A DNA stretch of 64,000 nt from Streptomyces gossypii (GTDB lineage: Bacteria > Actinomycetota > Actinomycetes > Streptomycetales > Streptomycetaceae), in the NCBI RefSeq assembly GCF_025165795.1, contig NZ_JAJAGO010000001.1, forward strand, positions 124,001-188,000, given 5' to 3'. This document shows, in pieces, positions 39,922 to 48,616 of the stretch (position 1 is the first letter of the stretch; the number at the start of each line of letters is the position of its first letter). The translations under genes were made by a program, and so were the position numbers. The notes beneath the pieces were generated by a model. The model saw only the letters and a program-made list of their open reading frames with translations. It was not told where the DNA came from and did not search any database.

Positions 39922-40404
39922 ATGCGAGTGAAATCGAGGGCGGCCGCAACTGGCCTCGACACGGATCAGAACAGACAAATCATCCTCGGCTTGTTCCGCA
40001 TCGTCGTCGGACTGCTGTTTGCCTGCCGCGGCGCGGCGACACTGTTCGACGTACTCGGCGGCCCCAACGGCGGCGTGGTGCCCGGCTTCGCCGCGTGGCC
40101 AGGCTGGTGGGCCGCAGCCATCCAGCTCGTCGGCGGCACCCTGGTACTGCTCGGACTCGGCACCCGGAGTGCTGCGGTCATCTGCTCGGGCTCCATGGCC
40201 TACGCCTACTTCACCGAGCACCAGGCGCAGGCGGTCTTCCCGCTGGAGAACAGCGGCGAGGCCGCCGCGATGTTCTGCTGGGCATTCCTGATCGTCGCCG
40301 CCTTCGACCACGGCCGCCTGGCCCTCGACACGCTGTGCACCCGCTACCGGGCATCCCGCACCTCGGAAACGTCGGAGCCTCGGCGTACGGTCCACGCCGA
40401 ATAG
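39922..40404 (+). CDS. DoxX-family membrane protein
   Basis: A 160-aa membrane protein with four hydrophobic segments: LGLFRIVVGLLFACRGAATL, WWAAAIQLVGGTLVLLGLG, AVICSGSMAYAYFTEHQAQ, and MFCWAFLIVAAFDHGRLALD. The RGAATLF and Gly-rich loop fit DoxX/DoxD-like proteins linked to quinone and thiol redox chemistry. GGAG precedes the ATG. It stands alone behind two operator-like sites and next to an NmrA pseudogene; DoxX and NmrA genes are often neighbours under a shared redox-type regulator. Confidence 0.82.
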   Translation: MRVKSRAAATGLDTDQNRQIILGLFRIVVGLLFACRGAATLFDVLGGPNGGVVPGFAAWPGWWAAAIQLVGGTLVLLGLGTRSAAVICSGSMAYAYFTEHQAQAVFPLENSGEAAAMFCWAFLIVAAFDHGRLALDTLCTRYRASRTSETSEPRRTVHAE

Positions 40405-40495
40405 CGCAAATCACCCGATTGCCTCTTTTTCCCCACGGTACTTTCTGTGATGGTGGAACAGCTCATGGTGAACGTCCCCTACATCAGGAGTGTCC

Positions 40496-40690
40496 ATGGT
40501 CCTGTCCATCTCAGGTGTCGTGCTGCTCGGAATCATCGCCTTCCTCTTCTTCCGGAAGGACGGCATGAAGCTCTCCCACGCCGTGGTCTGCTCCCTCTTC
40601 GGATTCTTTCTGGCCGGGACGGCGGCCGCACCGAGTATCAAGGCCGGCAGCGAGAGCTTCGCCGGTTTGCTCGGAGGCATCCAGCTGTAA
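40496..40690 (+). CDS. Small two-helix membrane protein, unknown function
   Basis: A 64-residue protein with hydrophobic segments at about 4-18 (ISGVVLLGIIAFLFF) and 27-45 (HAVVCSLFGFFLAGTA), joined by a short basic loop RKDGMK. AGGAG lies five bases before the ATG at 40496. It ends 51 bases before the FtsK-like gene in the same direction, suggesting co-transcription. Similar tiny proteins accompany TraB/FtsK-like genes in Streptomyces, but I cannot name this one. Confidence 0.7.
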   Translation: MVLSISGVVLLGIIAFLFFRKDGMKLSHAVVCSLFGFFLAGTAAAPSIKAGSESFAGLLGGIQL

Positions 40691-40741
40691 ACGCTGCCGT
40701 TCACCGGCCGACGACAGCGTGGCGAGGGCGCCTGCCAGAGC

Positions 40742-42349
40742 TTGCGAACCCAGCAAGATCCAGACGACAGACCCCAGGTCCCTGACGGGACGGGAGGAGG
40801 TTTCGGCGTGGTCCTGCGACCGCTGCCCGGGTTGCTCACACGGGGCGGAGGGGGCTCGCGGGGCCCGCGCCAGAGTCGCCATGCCGCGCGTAGGGGTGCA
40901 GCCTGCGCGCTGTCTGTACTCCATCCGCTGGTCGCGATCGCTCGTGGTCTCGGGCGGCTGGCCGTCGTCGCACGGGCCCGGTGGGGCCGTACGCCCAAGG
41001 AACGGCGCGGCCCGACCCTCTGCCTGGTGGCGGCGGGCCTGCTGACCGTGGGCCTGATGCCGTACGGACCCGTTCTCGCGGCGGTGGCCGTGATCGTCGC
41101 GGCAGGGTGGCAGGGTCGGGACCGCACACCGCCCGAGTCGGGGCCGGGCCCCGAGGAGCGAGCCCGGCTGCAGGCCGTCTATGAGGCACTCGTGCCCTAC
41201 TTCTCACTCCCGGAAGATCCGAACCCGCAGCCGTTGTACGCCCATGACGGCGGGTGGGAGCGGGCCTTCGAGCAGTTCGCGTTCGGCGAGTCGGGCCGGC
41301 TCGTTTTGCTGCGGCTGCGTTATCCGGCTTACTTCAGGGACGGCGAGCGCGAGGAGCGGCTGCGCGTCGAGCAACTGCTGTGCGCCAAGGCGGGCCGGGG
41401 CCGCGAGTACCGGTTCCGCTGGGACGAGGAGTGCAACCGGCTCGAACTCGCGGTGCCCGCGCCACTGCCGACCGACATCTGCGCCCAGCCGTTCGTCACC
41501 GCCCCCGGCGAAGCGGTGCTCGGCTTCACCGATCCCTCCGAGGTACGCCGAACTCTGCCGGTCACGGACGGTCAGACCTCCCGGGACGTGCCGCCGGTGA
41601 TCTGGCGTACCGGACCGCGTTCGACGGAACCGCACCTGCTGGCCCTCGGTGACCCCGGAAGCGGCGTCAGCACGCTGCTGCGGTCGGTGGCGATCCAGGC
41701 GCTGCGGCACGGGGACGTGCTCGTGGTGGACGGTGGAGGTTCCGGCGAGTTCGCCTGTCTGACGGGGCGCCGGGGGGTACTCGCGGTGGAGTCGTCGCTG
41801 GTGGGATCGCTGGCGTCGCTGGAGTGGGCGGTGCACGAGACGGAGCGGCGGCTGCTCGCGGCGAGCACCGCACGCCAGGCTGGGCGGGCCCTGCCCGAGG
41901 ATGTGCGGCGCCCGTTGTGGCTGGTGGTCGACCGGCCCGTAGTGCTGAGTCAGCTGGCGCGTACCGAGGGGCGGCGGGATCCGCAGGAGCTGCTGGAGGT
42001 GCCGCTCAGACACGGCCGTGCGGCGCGGGTGACGGTCGCGGTGGCAGAGCAGTTCGAGGGCGCGGACGGTCTCGGGCAGGCGGTTCGCGCGTACAGCCGT
42101 GCGCGGGTCGTCCTCGGCGCCGTTTCCCACGAGCGGGTGCGGGCCGTGCTGGGCGAGTCGCCGCAGACGACTCCTGCCGCGCATCCGCCGCCCGGGCGGG
42201 GCTTCGCACGGATGGGCGGGGGGCCGGTCCTGCGGCTTCAGGTGCCGGCGACCCCCGATCCGCACGACGAGGCGACGAGTGAGGTCCAGCGCCGGGCGGT
42301 GCTGGCGCTGCTGCCGGAGCGCTCGGGCGCGGTGCCTCAGGCGACGTAG
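40742..42349 (+). CDS. FtsK/SpoIIIE-like membrane ATPase with degenerate P-loop
   Basis: A 535-aa protein. Residues 60-125 hold hydrophobic segments (LCLVAAGLLTVGLMPYGPVL, AAVAVIVAAGW). The C-terminal half has the layout of an FtsK-type motor: LLALGDPGSGVSTLLRSVA in the Walker A place and DVLVVDGGGSGEF in the Walker B place. The Walker A Lys is replaced by Val (GSGVST instead of GSGKST), so ATP hydrolysis may be lost. The start is a TTG at 40742 with a weak ribosome site; a later start is possible. It overlaps the convergent MocR gene by 13 bases. Confidence 0.7.
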   Translation: MRTQQDPDDRPQVPDGTGGGFGVVLRPLPGLLTRGGGGSRGPRQSRHAARRGAACALSVLHPLVAIARGLGRLAVVARARWGRTPKERRGPTLCLVAAGLLTVGLMPYGPVLAAVAVIVAAGWQGRDRTPPESGPGPEERARLQAVYEALVPYFSLPEDPNPQPLYAHDGGWERAFEQFAFGESGRLVLLRLRYPAYFRDGEREERLRVEQLLCAKAGRGREYRFRWDEECNRLELAVPAPLPTDICAQPFVTAPGEAVLGFTDPSEVRRTLPVTDGQTSRDVPPVIWRTGPRSTEPHLLALGDPGSGVSTLLRSVAIQALRHGDVLVVDGGGSGEFACLTGRRGVLAVESSLVGSLASLEWAVHETERRLLAASTARQAGRALPEDVRRPLWLVVDRPVVLSQLARTEGRRDPQELLEVPLRHGRAARVTVAVAEQFEGADGLGQAVRAYSRARVVLGAVSHERVRAVLGESPQTTPAAHPPPGRGFARMGGGPVLRLQVPATPDPHDEATSEVQRRAVLALLPERSGAVPQAT

Positions 42350-43884
42350 CTACGGGGGGCGTCGTTGAAGGTGGTGGTGGCTCCGCTGCGTACGAGTTCG
42401 GCCGCTTCGGCCAGCCGGACGGCCGCTTCCTTGGCGAGCGGCCCGGCGAGAGTGAAGGGCAGCCGGACGAAGGCCTCGAAGGCTCCGTCGACACCGAAGC
42501 GGGTGCCGGCCGGGACGCGGACCCCGGCCCGCTCCCCCGCCTGGGCGATCCGCGATCCGGAGAGCCCGCCGGTGCGCACCCACAGGGTGAGCCCGCCCGA
42601 CGGGACGGCGAACTCCCAGTCGGGCAGCCGGTGGCGCAGCGCCGCCACCAGCGCGTCGCGGTTCTCCCTGGCGCGTACGCGGCGTGCCGCGACGGCCTCC
42701 TCCCAGCTGCCGTCCGTCATCAGGCCGGCGACGGCAAGCTGTTCGAGTACGGGGCTGCCGAGGTCGGCGTACGCTCGGGCGGCCACCAGGCGGCGGATCA
42801 TCTCGGGGGCGGCACGCACCCAGCCGATGCGCAGTCCGGCCCAGATGCTCTTGCTGGCGGATCCGACGGTCACGACCGTGGAGCCGCCCGGGTCGAAGGC
42901 TGCCATCGGGCTGGGCAGGCCCAGACCGGGCTCCAGCGGGAGGTCCGCCATCGTCTCGTCGGCGATCAGGACGGTGCCTGCGGAGCGTGCGGCGGAGACC
43001 AGTCCGCGCCGCTGCTCCTCCGCCGCCAGCGCCCCGGTGGGGTTGTGGAAGTCCGCGACGACGTAGCCCAGGCGGGGCGCGGAGTCGCGGAGCACCTGGC
43101 GCCAGGCGGGCAGGTCCCAGCCGGTCAGGCCCTCGCCCATGGCCACCGGCACGAGCCGGGCGCCCGTCTGGCGCAGCAGTTCGAGGATGTTCGCGTACGA
43201 GGGGTGCTCGACCGCTACGCGTTCGCCGCGGGTGTCGAAGAGGCGGCACAGTGCGGCGACGCCGCCCATCGCCCCAGTGGCGATCATGATCTGTTCGGGC
43301 ATGGTGGGGACGCCGCGAGCGGTGTAGCGGTCGGCGACGGCCGCACGCAGCGCGGGCAGACCGGCGGGGTAGTCGCCGTGCGTGAGGCTGTAGGGCGGGA
43401 GTTCGGTCAGCGCCCGCTCGAAGGCTCGGGTCAGATGAGGTTCGGGTGCCGGCAGGGCGGCGCAGCCGAGGTCGATCATGGTGTCGGCCGTTTCGGGCGG
43501 GAGAGGCTCCAGACCACCGGTGGGCAGCGGCCCCCCGTCGGGGATGGCCGTCCAGCTGCCGGCGCCCCGGCGGGAAACCAGGAATCCTTCGGTCCGGAGC
43601 GCCTCGAAGGCGGCGGCGACCGTCGTACGGGAGACGGCGAGGGAGGCGGCGAGTTCGCGTTCGGCCGGGAGCCGGGCGGCGACCGGGACGCGGCCTTCGA
43701 GGACGAGCAGCCGGATACCGTCGGCCAGGGAGCGGTAGGCCGGGGCCCGGCGCGCCCGGCCGGGGCCGACGTACGGGGCCGGTGTCACCCCGGCACGCGC
43801 AGCGTTCCCCCCGCTTCCCGCACCCTGGGAGCCGAGGAGGCGAGCGAGCTGCCGGGCTCCGACCACTGCTGTCCACTGAGCCAT
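42337..43884 (-). CDS. MocR-family regulator (GntR HTH + aminotransferase-like domain)
   Basis: A 515-aa fusion: winged helix at about 45-120 (LPAERELAASLAVSRTTVAA, LRTEGFLVSRRGAG) and a class I aminotransferase-like domain (about 150-500) with the PLP lysine in VTVGSASKSIWAGLRIGW and a DFHNPTG motif. It is divergent from a YczE-type membrane protein gene, the arrangement known for the YczR group of MocR regulators. The 99-bp divergent region contains repeated TGGCC/CTGGC elements, as expected for MocR operators. Confidence 0.93.
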   Translation of the reverse strand: MAQWTAVVGARQLARLLGSQGAGSGGNAARAGVTPAPYVGPGRARRAPAYRSLADGIRLLVLEGRVPVAARLPAERELAASLAVSRTTVAAAFEALRTEGFLVSRRGAGSWTAIPDGGPLPTGGLEPLPPETADTMIDLGCAALPAPEPHLTRAFERALTELPPYSLTHGDYPAGLPALRAAVADRYTARGVPTMPEQIMIATGAMGGVAALCRLFDTRGERVAVEHPSYANILELLRQTGARLVPVAMGEGLTGWDLPAWRQVLRDSAPRLGYVVADFHNPTGALAAEEQRRGLVSAARSAGTVLIADETMADLPLEPGLGLPSPMAAFDPGGSTVVTVGSASKSIWAGLRIGWVRAAPEMIRRLVAARAYADLGSPVLEQLAVAGLMTDGSWEEAVAARRVRARENRDALVAALRHRLPDWEFAVPSGGLTLWVRTGGLSGSRIAQAGERAGVRVPAGTRFGVDGAFEAFVRLPFTLAGPLAKEAAVRLAEAAELVRSGATTTFNDAPRSYVA

Positions 43885-43983
43885 TTAGTCAGTCCACCTT
43901 CCGCCGATTGGCCATGGAACTGGCCTGCTTCTGGCTACCAGACTGCCACACGGCAGGCCACCGTCACGAGGAGGGGTTCAATT

Positions 43984-44694
43984 TTGTCCGCTTTCAAGGG
44001 GTCCGGCTCACACCTGGTCCGCCGTCTGGTGCAGTTGTACGTCGGACTCGCGCTGTACGGGGCGAGCGCGGGACTGATGGTGGGAGCGGATCTCGGCCTC
44101 GATCCCTGGGACGTCCTCCATCAGGGGATCTCGGAGCGCTCCGGAATCTCGATCGGTGTCGTCTCGGTGCTGGTCGGCGCGGTGGTCCTGCTCCTGTGGG
44201 TGCCGATGCGGCAGCGTCCCGGCCTGGGCACGGTCTCCAACGTCTTCGTCGTCGGCCTGGCGATGGACGCCACGCTCTGGCTGCTGCCGGCCCCGGAGGA
44301 GCTGGCGGTGCGCGTCCCGCTGCTGCTGGGCGCCGTACTGCTGAACGGAATCGCCACTGGCCTGTACATCTCCGCGCGCTTCGGACCCGGCCCGCGGGAC
44401 GGGCTGATGACCGGGCTGCACCGGCTGACGGGAAAGTCGATCCGGCTGATGCGGACCTGCGTCGAGATCCTGGTGCTGGCCGCCGGCATCGTGCTCGGCG
44501 GGTCGATCGGTGTGGGCACCGTGCTGTACGCGCTGGCGATCGGGCCTCTCTCGCAGTTCTTCCTGCGGGTGTTCGAGGTACCCGGGGCGGACGGCGAGAC
44601 CTCGCCCGTGGTGGCGCGCTCGAAGCGGTCGGCGGTACGGCGGAGTGCGGCGGGGAGCGACGGTCCCGGCGAGCCCGCTCCAGACCGGATTTAG
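43984..44694 (+). CDS. YczE/YitT-type membrane protein
   Basis: A 236-aa membrane protein with about five to six hydrophobic segments. It opens SHLVRRLVQLYVGLALYG and has LGLDPWDVLHQGISERSG and RFGPGPRDGLMTGLHRLTG, both typical of YczE. A TTG at 43984 follows GAGGAGGGG; no ATG fits. It is the likely target of the divergent MocR regulator. The function is unknown, with transport of a vitamin B6-related compound sometimes suggested. Confidence 0.88.
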   Translation: MSAFKGSGSHLVRRLVQLYVGLALYGASAGLMVGADLGLDPWDVLHQGISERSGISIGVVSVLVGAVVLLLWVPMRQRPGLGTVSNVFVVGLAMDATLWLLPAPEELAVRVPLLLGAVLLNGIATGLYISARFGPGPRDGLMTGLHRLTGKSIRLMRTCVEILVLAAGIVLGGSIGVGTVLYALAIGPLSQFFLRVFEVPGADGETSPVVARSKRSAVRRSAAGSDGPGEPAPDRI

Positions 44695-44860
44695 AACCTG
44701 GAGCGAAGGCCCGGTAGTGTACGCCTCCGGCCCGCCGAGGACCGTTACAGCGCGCCACCGCGGCGCCGACACAGGGTGACATCTCCTGCCAGATGTGACA
44801 AACCAGGCACCGGTGGGTAACAACAAGACGTGGCACGACGGGCGACGCATGTCCCGCTAC

Positions 44861-44887
44861 GGGAATCTTCACCGCCGACCGGACGTT
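44861..44887 (+). promoter_or_regulatory. Sigma-R-type promoter of rbpA
   Basis: GGGAAT (44861-44866), an 18-base spacer and GTT (44885-44887) reproduce the sigma-R consensus GGAAT-N18-GTT exactly, 62-88 bases upstream of the rbpA start. In Streptomyces rbpA is known to be induced by thiol-oxidative stress through sigma-R. Confidence 0.85.
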
Positions 44888-44948
44888 GACCCGAAGACGA
44901 CGACAGCGACACCTGTCCTGTGGGCGACAAGCCCGGGAGGCACGATTC

Positions 44949-45326
44949 ATGAGTGAGCGAGCTCTGCGCGGCACGCGACTCGTGGTGACCAGCTACGAGA
45001 CCGACCGCGGCATCGACCTGGCACCACGCCAGGCCGTGGAGTACGCATGCGAGAACGGCCATCGTTTTGAGATGCCGTTCTCGGTTGAGGCCGAGATTCC
45101 GTCGGAGTGGGAGTGCAAGGTATGCGGGGTACAGGCCCTCCTGGTGGACGGCGAGGGGCCGGAGGAGAAGAAGGGTAAGCCCGCGCGTACACACTGGGAC
45201 ATGCTCATGGAGCGACGGACCCGCGAGGAGCTCGAGGAAGTGCTGGCCGAACGGCTGGCGGTGCTCCGCTCGGGGACGATGAACATCGCGGTGCATCCGC
45301 GCGACAGCAAGCGCAAGTCCGCTTAA
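44949..45326 (+). CDS. rbpA: RNA polymerase-binding protein RbpA
   Basis: A 125-aa RbpA: MSERALRGTRLVVTSYETDR, EYACENGHRFEMPFSVEAEI (core domain) and the sigma-interaction region RTHWDMLMERRTREELEEVL. It binds RNA polymerase and group 1/2 sigma factors, stabilises the open complex and gives basal rifampicin tolerance. GGGAGG lies eight bases before the ATG. It has its own sigma-R-type promoter and is followed by a hairpin terminator. Confidence 0.97.
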   Translation: MSERALRGTRLVVTSYETDRGIDLAPRQAVEYACENGHRFEMPFSVEAEIPSEWECKVCGVQALLVDGEGPEEKKGKPARTHWDMLMERRTREELEEVLAERLAVLRSGTMNIAVHPRDSKRKSA

Positions 45327-45372
45327 GGACTGCACGGTCTGTCCGGTCGGTGCTCACCGAGCACCGACCAGG

Positions 45373-45403
45373 GCCCGGGGCCACCCTTGGGGTGGTCCCG
45401 GGC
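45373..45403. terminator. Terminator between rbpA and fxsA
   Basis: A 14-bp stem with one G:T pair and a TTG loop (45373-45386, 45390-45403; arm GCCCGGGGCCACCC). It lies between converging genes, 46 bases past the rbpA stop and 19 past the fxsA stop, so it can serve both. Confidence 0.8.
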
Positions 45404-45421
45404 TTCGTCATGCCTGCTGGC

Positions 45422-46063
45422 TCAGCGCCGGGGCGGTTCCTCGCGCCGAGGCGGTTCCTCGTCGTCGCGTATGACTTCGCCCTGCACGACCCTGCCGTCG
45501 GGCCGGTGCATCCTGACCTGGTCACCCGCGCTGCGCGCCTGCCGGACGGCCTCGCCCAGCTCACCGCGGGTGAGCAGCCGCTCCGTACCGCGCCGCAGCA
45601 GCCCGGCGGTGGGCGGGAAGAGACACAGCAGGGCGATCGCGTCCGAGACCAGCCCGGGGATCATTAGCAGGAGCCCGCCCAGCATGGCGAGGGCGTTCCC
45701 GCCACCCGGTCGGGTACCAGAGGTCGCGGCACCCGCGCCGCCCGCGCCCTCCGCACCGGCACTCTGCGCAAGGGTCTCGGCGAGATTCCGCCAGGCACGC
45801 CGCCCCGCCCGCTTGATCGCGACCGAGCCCAGCACGAAACCCGCGACCAGCAGCGCCAGGACGGTCAGCCCGCCCGCGGCATCGGCGACCAGCATCAGGA
45901 GCCAGATCTCAAGCACCGCCCAGGCGGCGATCCCCAGCGGTACGAGGGTGCGGGCGCGCGAGCGGCGTGCCCGGGCGCGGGGATGCGGACCACCCTCCGA
46001 CCCCCCGGACTGCCGGTCGTCCCCGGTCGGGGGTTCGTACGGGAACGGTGTGCGATTGGTCAT
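45422..46063 (-). CDS. fxsA: FxsA-family membrane protein
   Basis: A 213-aa protein with a hydrophilic N-terminus (40 aa), two hydrophobic segments (IAAWAVLEIWLLMLVADAAG, LTVLALLVAGFVLGSVAI) and a third (LAMLGGLLLMIPGLVSDAI), the FxsA pattern including the conserved PGLVSDA. The C-terminus is charged and ends in repeated PPRRE. The start is four bases after the ppm stop, implying coupling. The E. coli protein modulates phage F exclusion; its role here is unknown. Confidence 0.9.
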   Translation of the reverse strand: MTNRTPFPYEPPTGDDRQSGGSEGGPHPRARARRSRARTLVPLGIAAWAVLEIWLLMLVADAAGGLTVLALLVAGFVLGSVAIKRAGRRAWRNLAETLAQSAGAEGAGGAGAATSGTRPGGGNALAMLGGLLLMIPGLVSDAIALLCLFPPTAGLLRRGTERLLTRGELGEAVRQARSAGDQVRMHRPDGRVVQGEVIRDDEEPPRREEPPRR

Positions 46064-46067
46064 GTCA

Positions 46068-46838
46068 TCAAGTGTGCCTGCGACCGAGAAGTTTGCGTAC
46101 CCGGCCCTCCATACCCCAGGCGGTGACGCGCCAGAGCGCTTCCGCCAGGATGTCGTTGCTCATCTTGGAGTCGCCGCGCTCCCGCTCCACGAAGGTGATG
46201 GGGACCTCGACCACGTGGTATCCGGCACGTACCGCCCGGTGGGCCATGTCGACCTGGAAGCAGTAGCCCTGGGAGGCGACGTCGTCCATGCCGAGACCTT
46301 CCAGGGTCTCGCTGCGGAAAGCGCGGTATCCGCCCGTGACGTCACGGAGCGGCACGTCGAGAAGAGCGCGGGAGTACATGCTGCCGCCTCTGGAGATGAA
46401 CTCCCGGTGCTTGGGCCAGTTCACCACGCGCCCGCCGGGCACCCAGCGGGAGCCGAGCACCAGGTCGGCGCCGCGCAGCGCGGTGAGCAGCCGGGGCAGT
46501 TCCTCGGGCTGGTGGGAGCCGTCGGCGTCCATCTCGACGAGAGTGCCGTAGCCGTGCTCGATGCCCCACCGGAATCCCGCGAGGTAGGCGGCGCCGAGCC
46601 CCTCCTTGCCCTGCCGGTGCAGGACTTGGACCTGCTCGTCCTCGGCGGCCAGCTCGTCGGCGATCTTGCCGGTCCCGTCGGGGCTGTTGTCGTCCGCGAC
46701 GAGCACATGGGCCTCGGGGACCGCGGCACGCACCCGCTCGACAACCGGTCTGACGTTGTCGGCCTCGTTGTAGGTCGGAATGATGACCAGCACCGTGCCG
46801 AGCGGTCCGTACTGCCGCTGTTCTCCACCGTGTGTCAC
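46068..46838 (-). CDS. ppm: Polyprenol-phosphate mannosyltransferase (Ppm)
   Basis: A 256-aa GT2 enzyme: VIIPTYNEADNVRPVVERV, VLVADDNSPDGTGKIAD, VEMDADGSHQPEELP (DxD metal site) and SRGGSMYSRALLDVPLRDVT, followed by FVERERGDSKMS. It makes polyprenyl-phosphate-mannose, the donor for protein O-mannosylation and membrane glycolipids. It lacks membrane segments. The GTG at 46838 overlaps the lnt stop (GTGA). Pairing with lnt mirrors the mycobacterial Ppm1 fusion, where both activities are on one protein. Confidence 0.95.
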   Translation of the reverse strand: MTHGGEQRQYGPLGTVLVIIPTYNEADNVRPVVERVRAAVPEAHVLVADDNSPDGTGKIADELAAEDEQVQVLHRQGKEGLGAAYLAGFRWGIEHGYGTLVEMDADGSHQPEELPRLLTALRGADLVLGSRWVPGGRVVNWPKHREFISRGGSMYSRALLDVPLRDVTGGYRAFRSETLEGLGMDDVASQGYCFQVDMAHRAVRAGYHVVEVPITFVERERGDSKMSNDILAEALWRVTAWGMEGRVRKLLGRRHT

Positions 46839-48616
46839 TGCCGCTGCCCCTCTGCCTGGCCCTCTTCGCCGCGCGCCCGGCGGCCGAGGATCCAGGCCCC
46901 GGCGCAGGACAGAACACCCGCGAGAGCGAGCGTCCATTCCGGAGCGGCCCCCACGCGGTCGGCGACGGTGATGTCGTCGCGCAGAGGAAGCCTAGCGGTG
47001 AGCACGTCCCGCGTGAATTCCTCGGTTTCCTGCAGCACGGTGCCGTCCGGCCCGACCACGGCACTGATCCCGCTGGTCGCGGCGGTGACCACGGAACGGC
47101 CGTGCTCGACCGCCCGCAGTTTGGACATCACCAGTTGCTGCTGGGGCTGTCCGGTGTTGCCGTAGGTGGCGTTGTTGGTCTGGATCACCAGGGCGCGAGC
47201 GCCGTCATTGACAGTGTCGCGGACGATTTCGTCGTAGGCGACCTCGAAGCAGATGACGTCGCCGAGCCGGGCGGGGCCCACCTGGAGCACTCCCGTGTGG
47301 TCACCAGGGTAGAAGTCGCGCGGCACCCGCTGGAGCCGGGTGATGATCTTGCTGAGCTGGTTGCGGAAGGGCACGTACTCGCCGAAGGGAACCGGGTGCT
47401 GCTTGGTGTACGAGGCGCCGGGGCCCTTCTCCGGGTCCCACACGATGCCCTGGTTCTCGACGTAACCCTCCTTGGTGGGGTGGTCGACCAGGGCGCCGAC
47501 GAGGACGGGGACCCCGATGGCCCGTACGGCCTCGTTGATGCGGGCTCTGGCCTCCGCATGCTGGTAAGGGTCCAGGTCGGAGGCGTTCTCGGGCCAGATG
47601 ACCAGCTCGGGCTGGCGTTCCTCGCCCGCCTTGACCTTGGCCGCGAGGTCGAGTGTCGCCTCGACGTGGTTGTTGAGGATCTTCATGGGGCGGCCCAGGA
47701 AGTCCATCCCCGGCTGCTCCACATTGCCCTGCACGACGGCGATGTCGACGGTGTCCGCGGCGTCCGTGGGCACCGGGACGGCGCCTCCGGCACCCATGAG
47801 GGCCGCGGTGAGCGCGACCGCTCTCAGGACGGGCATGACGCCCTCGCGGCTGAGGGCGGGAGCGCGCCGCAGCCGCACGGCAGCCAGGACTGCCGCTCCC
47901 AGCACGGCCCCGGCAAGGGCGACGGCGAATGTGACCAGCGGTGCTCCGCCAAGGGCGGCGAGCGGCGTGAACGGCGAGCCCGCGTTGGCGAAGGCGAGGC
48001 GGCCCCAGGGGAATCCGCCGAACGGCACACGGTCGCGGGCCCACTCTTCGGCGACCCACAGACAGGCGGCCCACAAGGGCCACAGCGGCAGCCTGGAGGT
48101 CACCGCGAGGCCGGACCCGAGCAGGCACACGAAGAACGCCTGGATGACGCTGAGGCCGAACGTCGCGTCCCAGCCGACGACATGGAGCCACTGCAGCAGG
48201 AAGCAGAAGAAGGGCAGTCCGAACGCGAATCCCGTCCAGGCGCCCTGCCGGGCCGTGCGGCCGTGGGTGAGCAGGCTCAGCGCGGCGACCCCGGCAAGGG
48301 ACAGCGGCCAGATGCCCAGGGGTGGGAAGGCGAGGGCCAGGGCGATCCCGGCTACGGCGGCGATCGCCGTGCGCGGTGCCTCGCGGCGGGCCAGGGAGGC
48401 GATACGGCGCGCCCGACCAGGCCGCCCTCCGCCGTCCTGATCGCCAGGTATGGCTCCGTCGTCCGGCGCCTCGCGGTCGTCCGGCGGGTCCTGCCCGAGC
48501 GGTGGTTCGTGGCCGGTGGGCGTGCCGTCGCCGGACGCGTCCGCACGGCTGTCAGGCGGGTCGTCGGCCGGCCCGCTGGGAGCGGATGCGGCGGTGGTGT
48601 CGGGGCCCGATGGCAC
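46835..48616 (-). CDS. lnt: Apolipoprotein N-acyltransferase
   Basis: A 593-aa protein: an unusual Pro/Asp/Gly-rich N-terminal extension of about 75 residues, six to eight membrane segments (AAVAGIALALAFPPLGIWPL onward) and the periplasmic nitrilase-like domain. Catalytic residues are seen as Glu in LVIWPENASD, Lys in the SYTKQHPVPFGEY segment or nearby, and Cys in GDVICFEVAYDE. It adds the third acyl chain to lipoproteins. The GTG at 48616 has AGGAAGG upstream; the longer open frame is not protein-like. First gene of the lnt-ppm-fxsA operon. Confidence 0.94.
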   Translation of the reverse strand: MPSGPDTTAASAPSGPADDPPDSRADASGDGTPTGHEPPLGQDPPDDREAPDDGAIPGDQDGGGRPGRARRIASLARREAPRTAIAAVAGIALALAFPPLGIWPLSLAGVAALSLLTHGRTARQGAWTGFAFGLPFFCFLLQWLHVVGWDATFGLSVIQAFFVCLLGSGLAVTSRLPLWPLWAACLWVAEEWARDRVPFGGFPWGRLAFANAGSPFTPLAALGGAPLVTFAVALAGAVLGAAVLAAVRLRRAPALSREGVMPVLRAVALTAALMGAGGAVPVPTDAADTVDIAVVQGNVEQPGMDFLGRPMKILNNHVEATLDLAAKVKAGEERQPELVIWPENASDLDPYQHAEARARINEAVRAIGVPVLVGALVDHPTKEGYVENQGIVWDPEKGPGASYTKQHPVPFGEYVPFRNQLSKIITRLQRVPRDFYPGDHTGVLQVGPARLGDVICFEVAYDEIVRDTVNDGARALVIQTNNATYGNTGQPQQQLVMSKLRAVEHGRSVVTAATSGISAVVGPDGTVLQETEEFTRDVLTARLPLRDDITVADRVGAAPEWTLALAGVLSCAGAWILGRRARGEEGQAEGQRQ

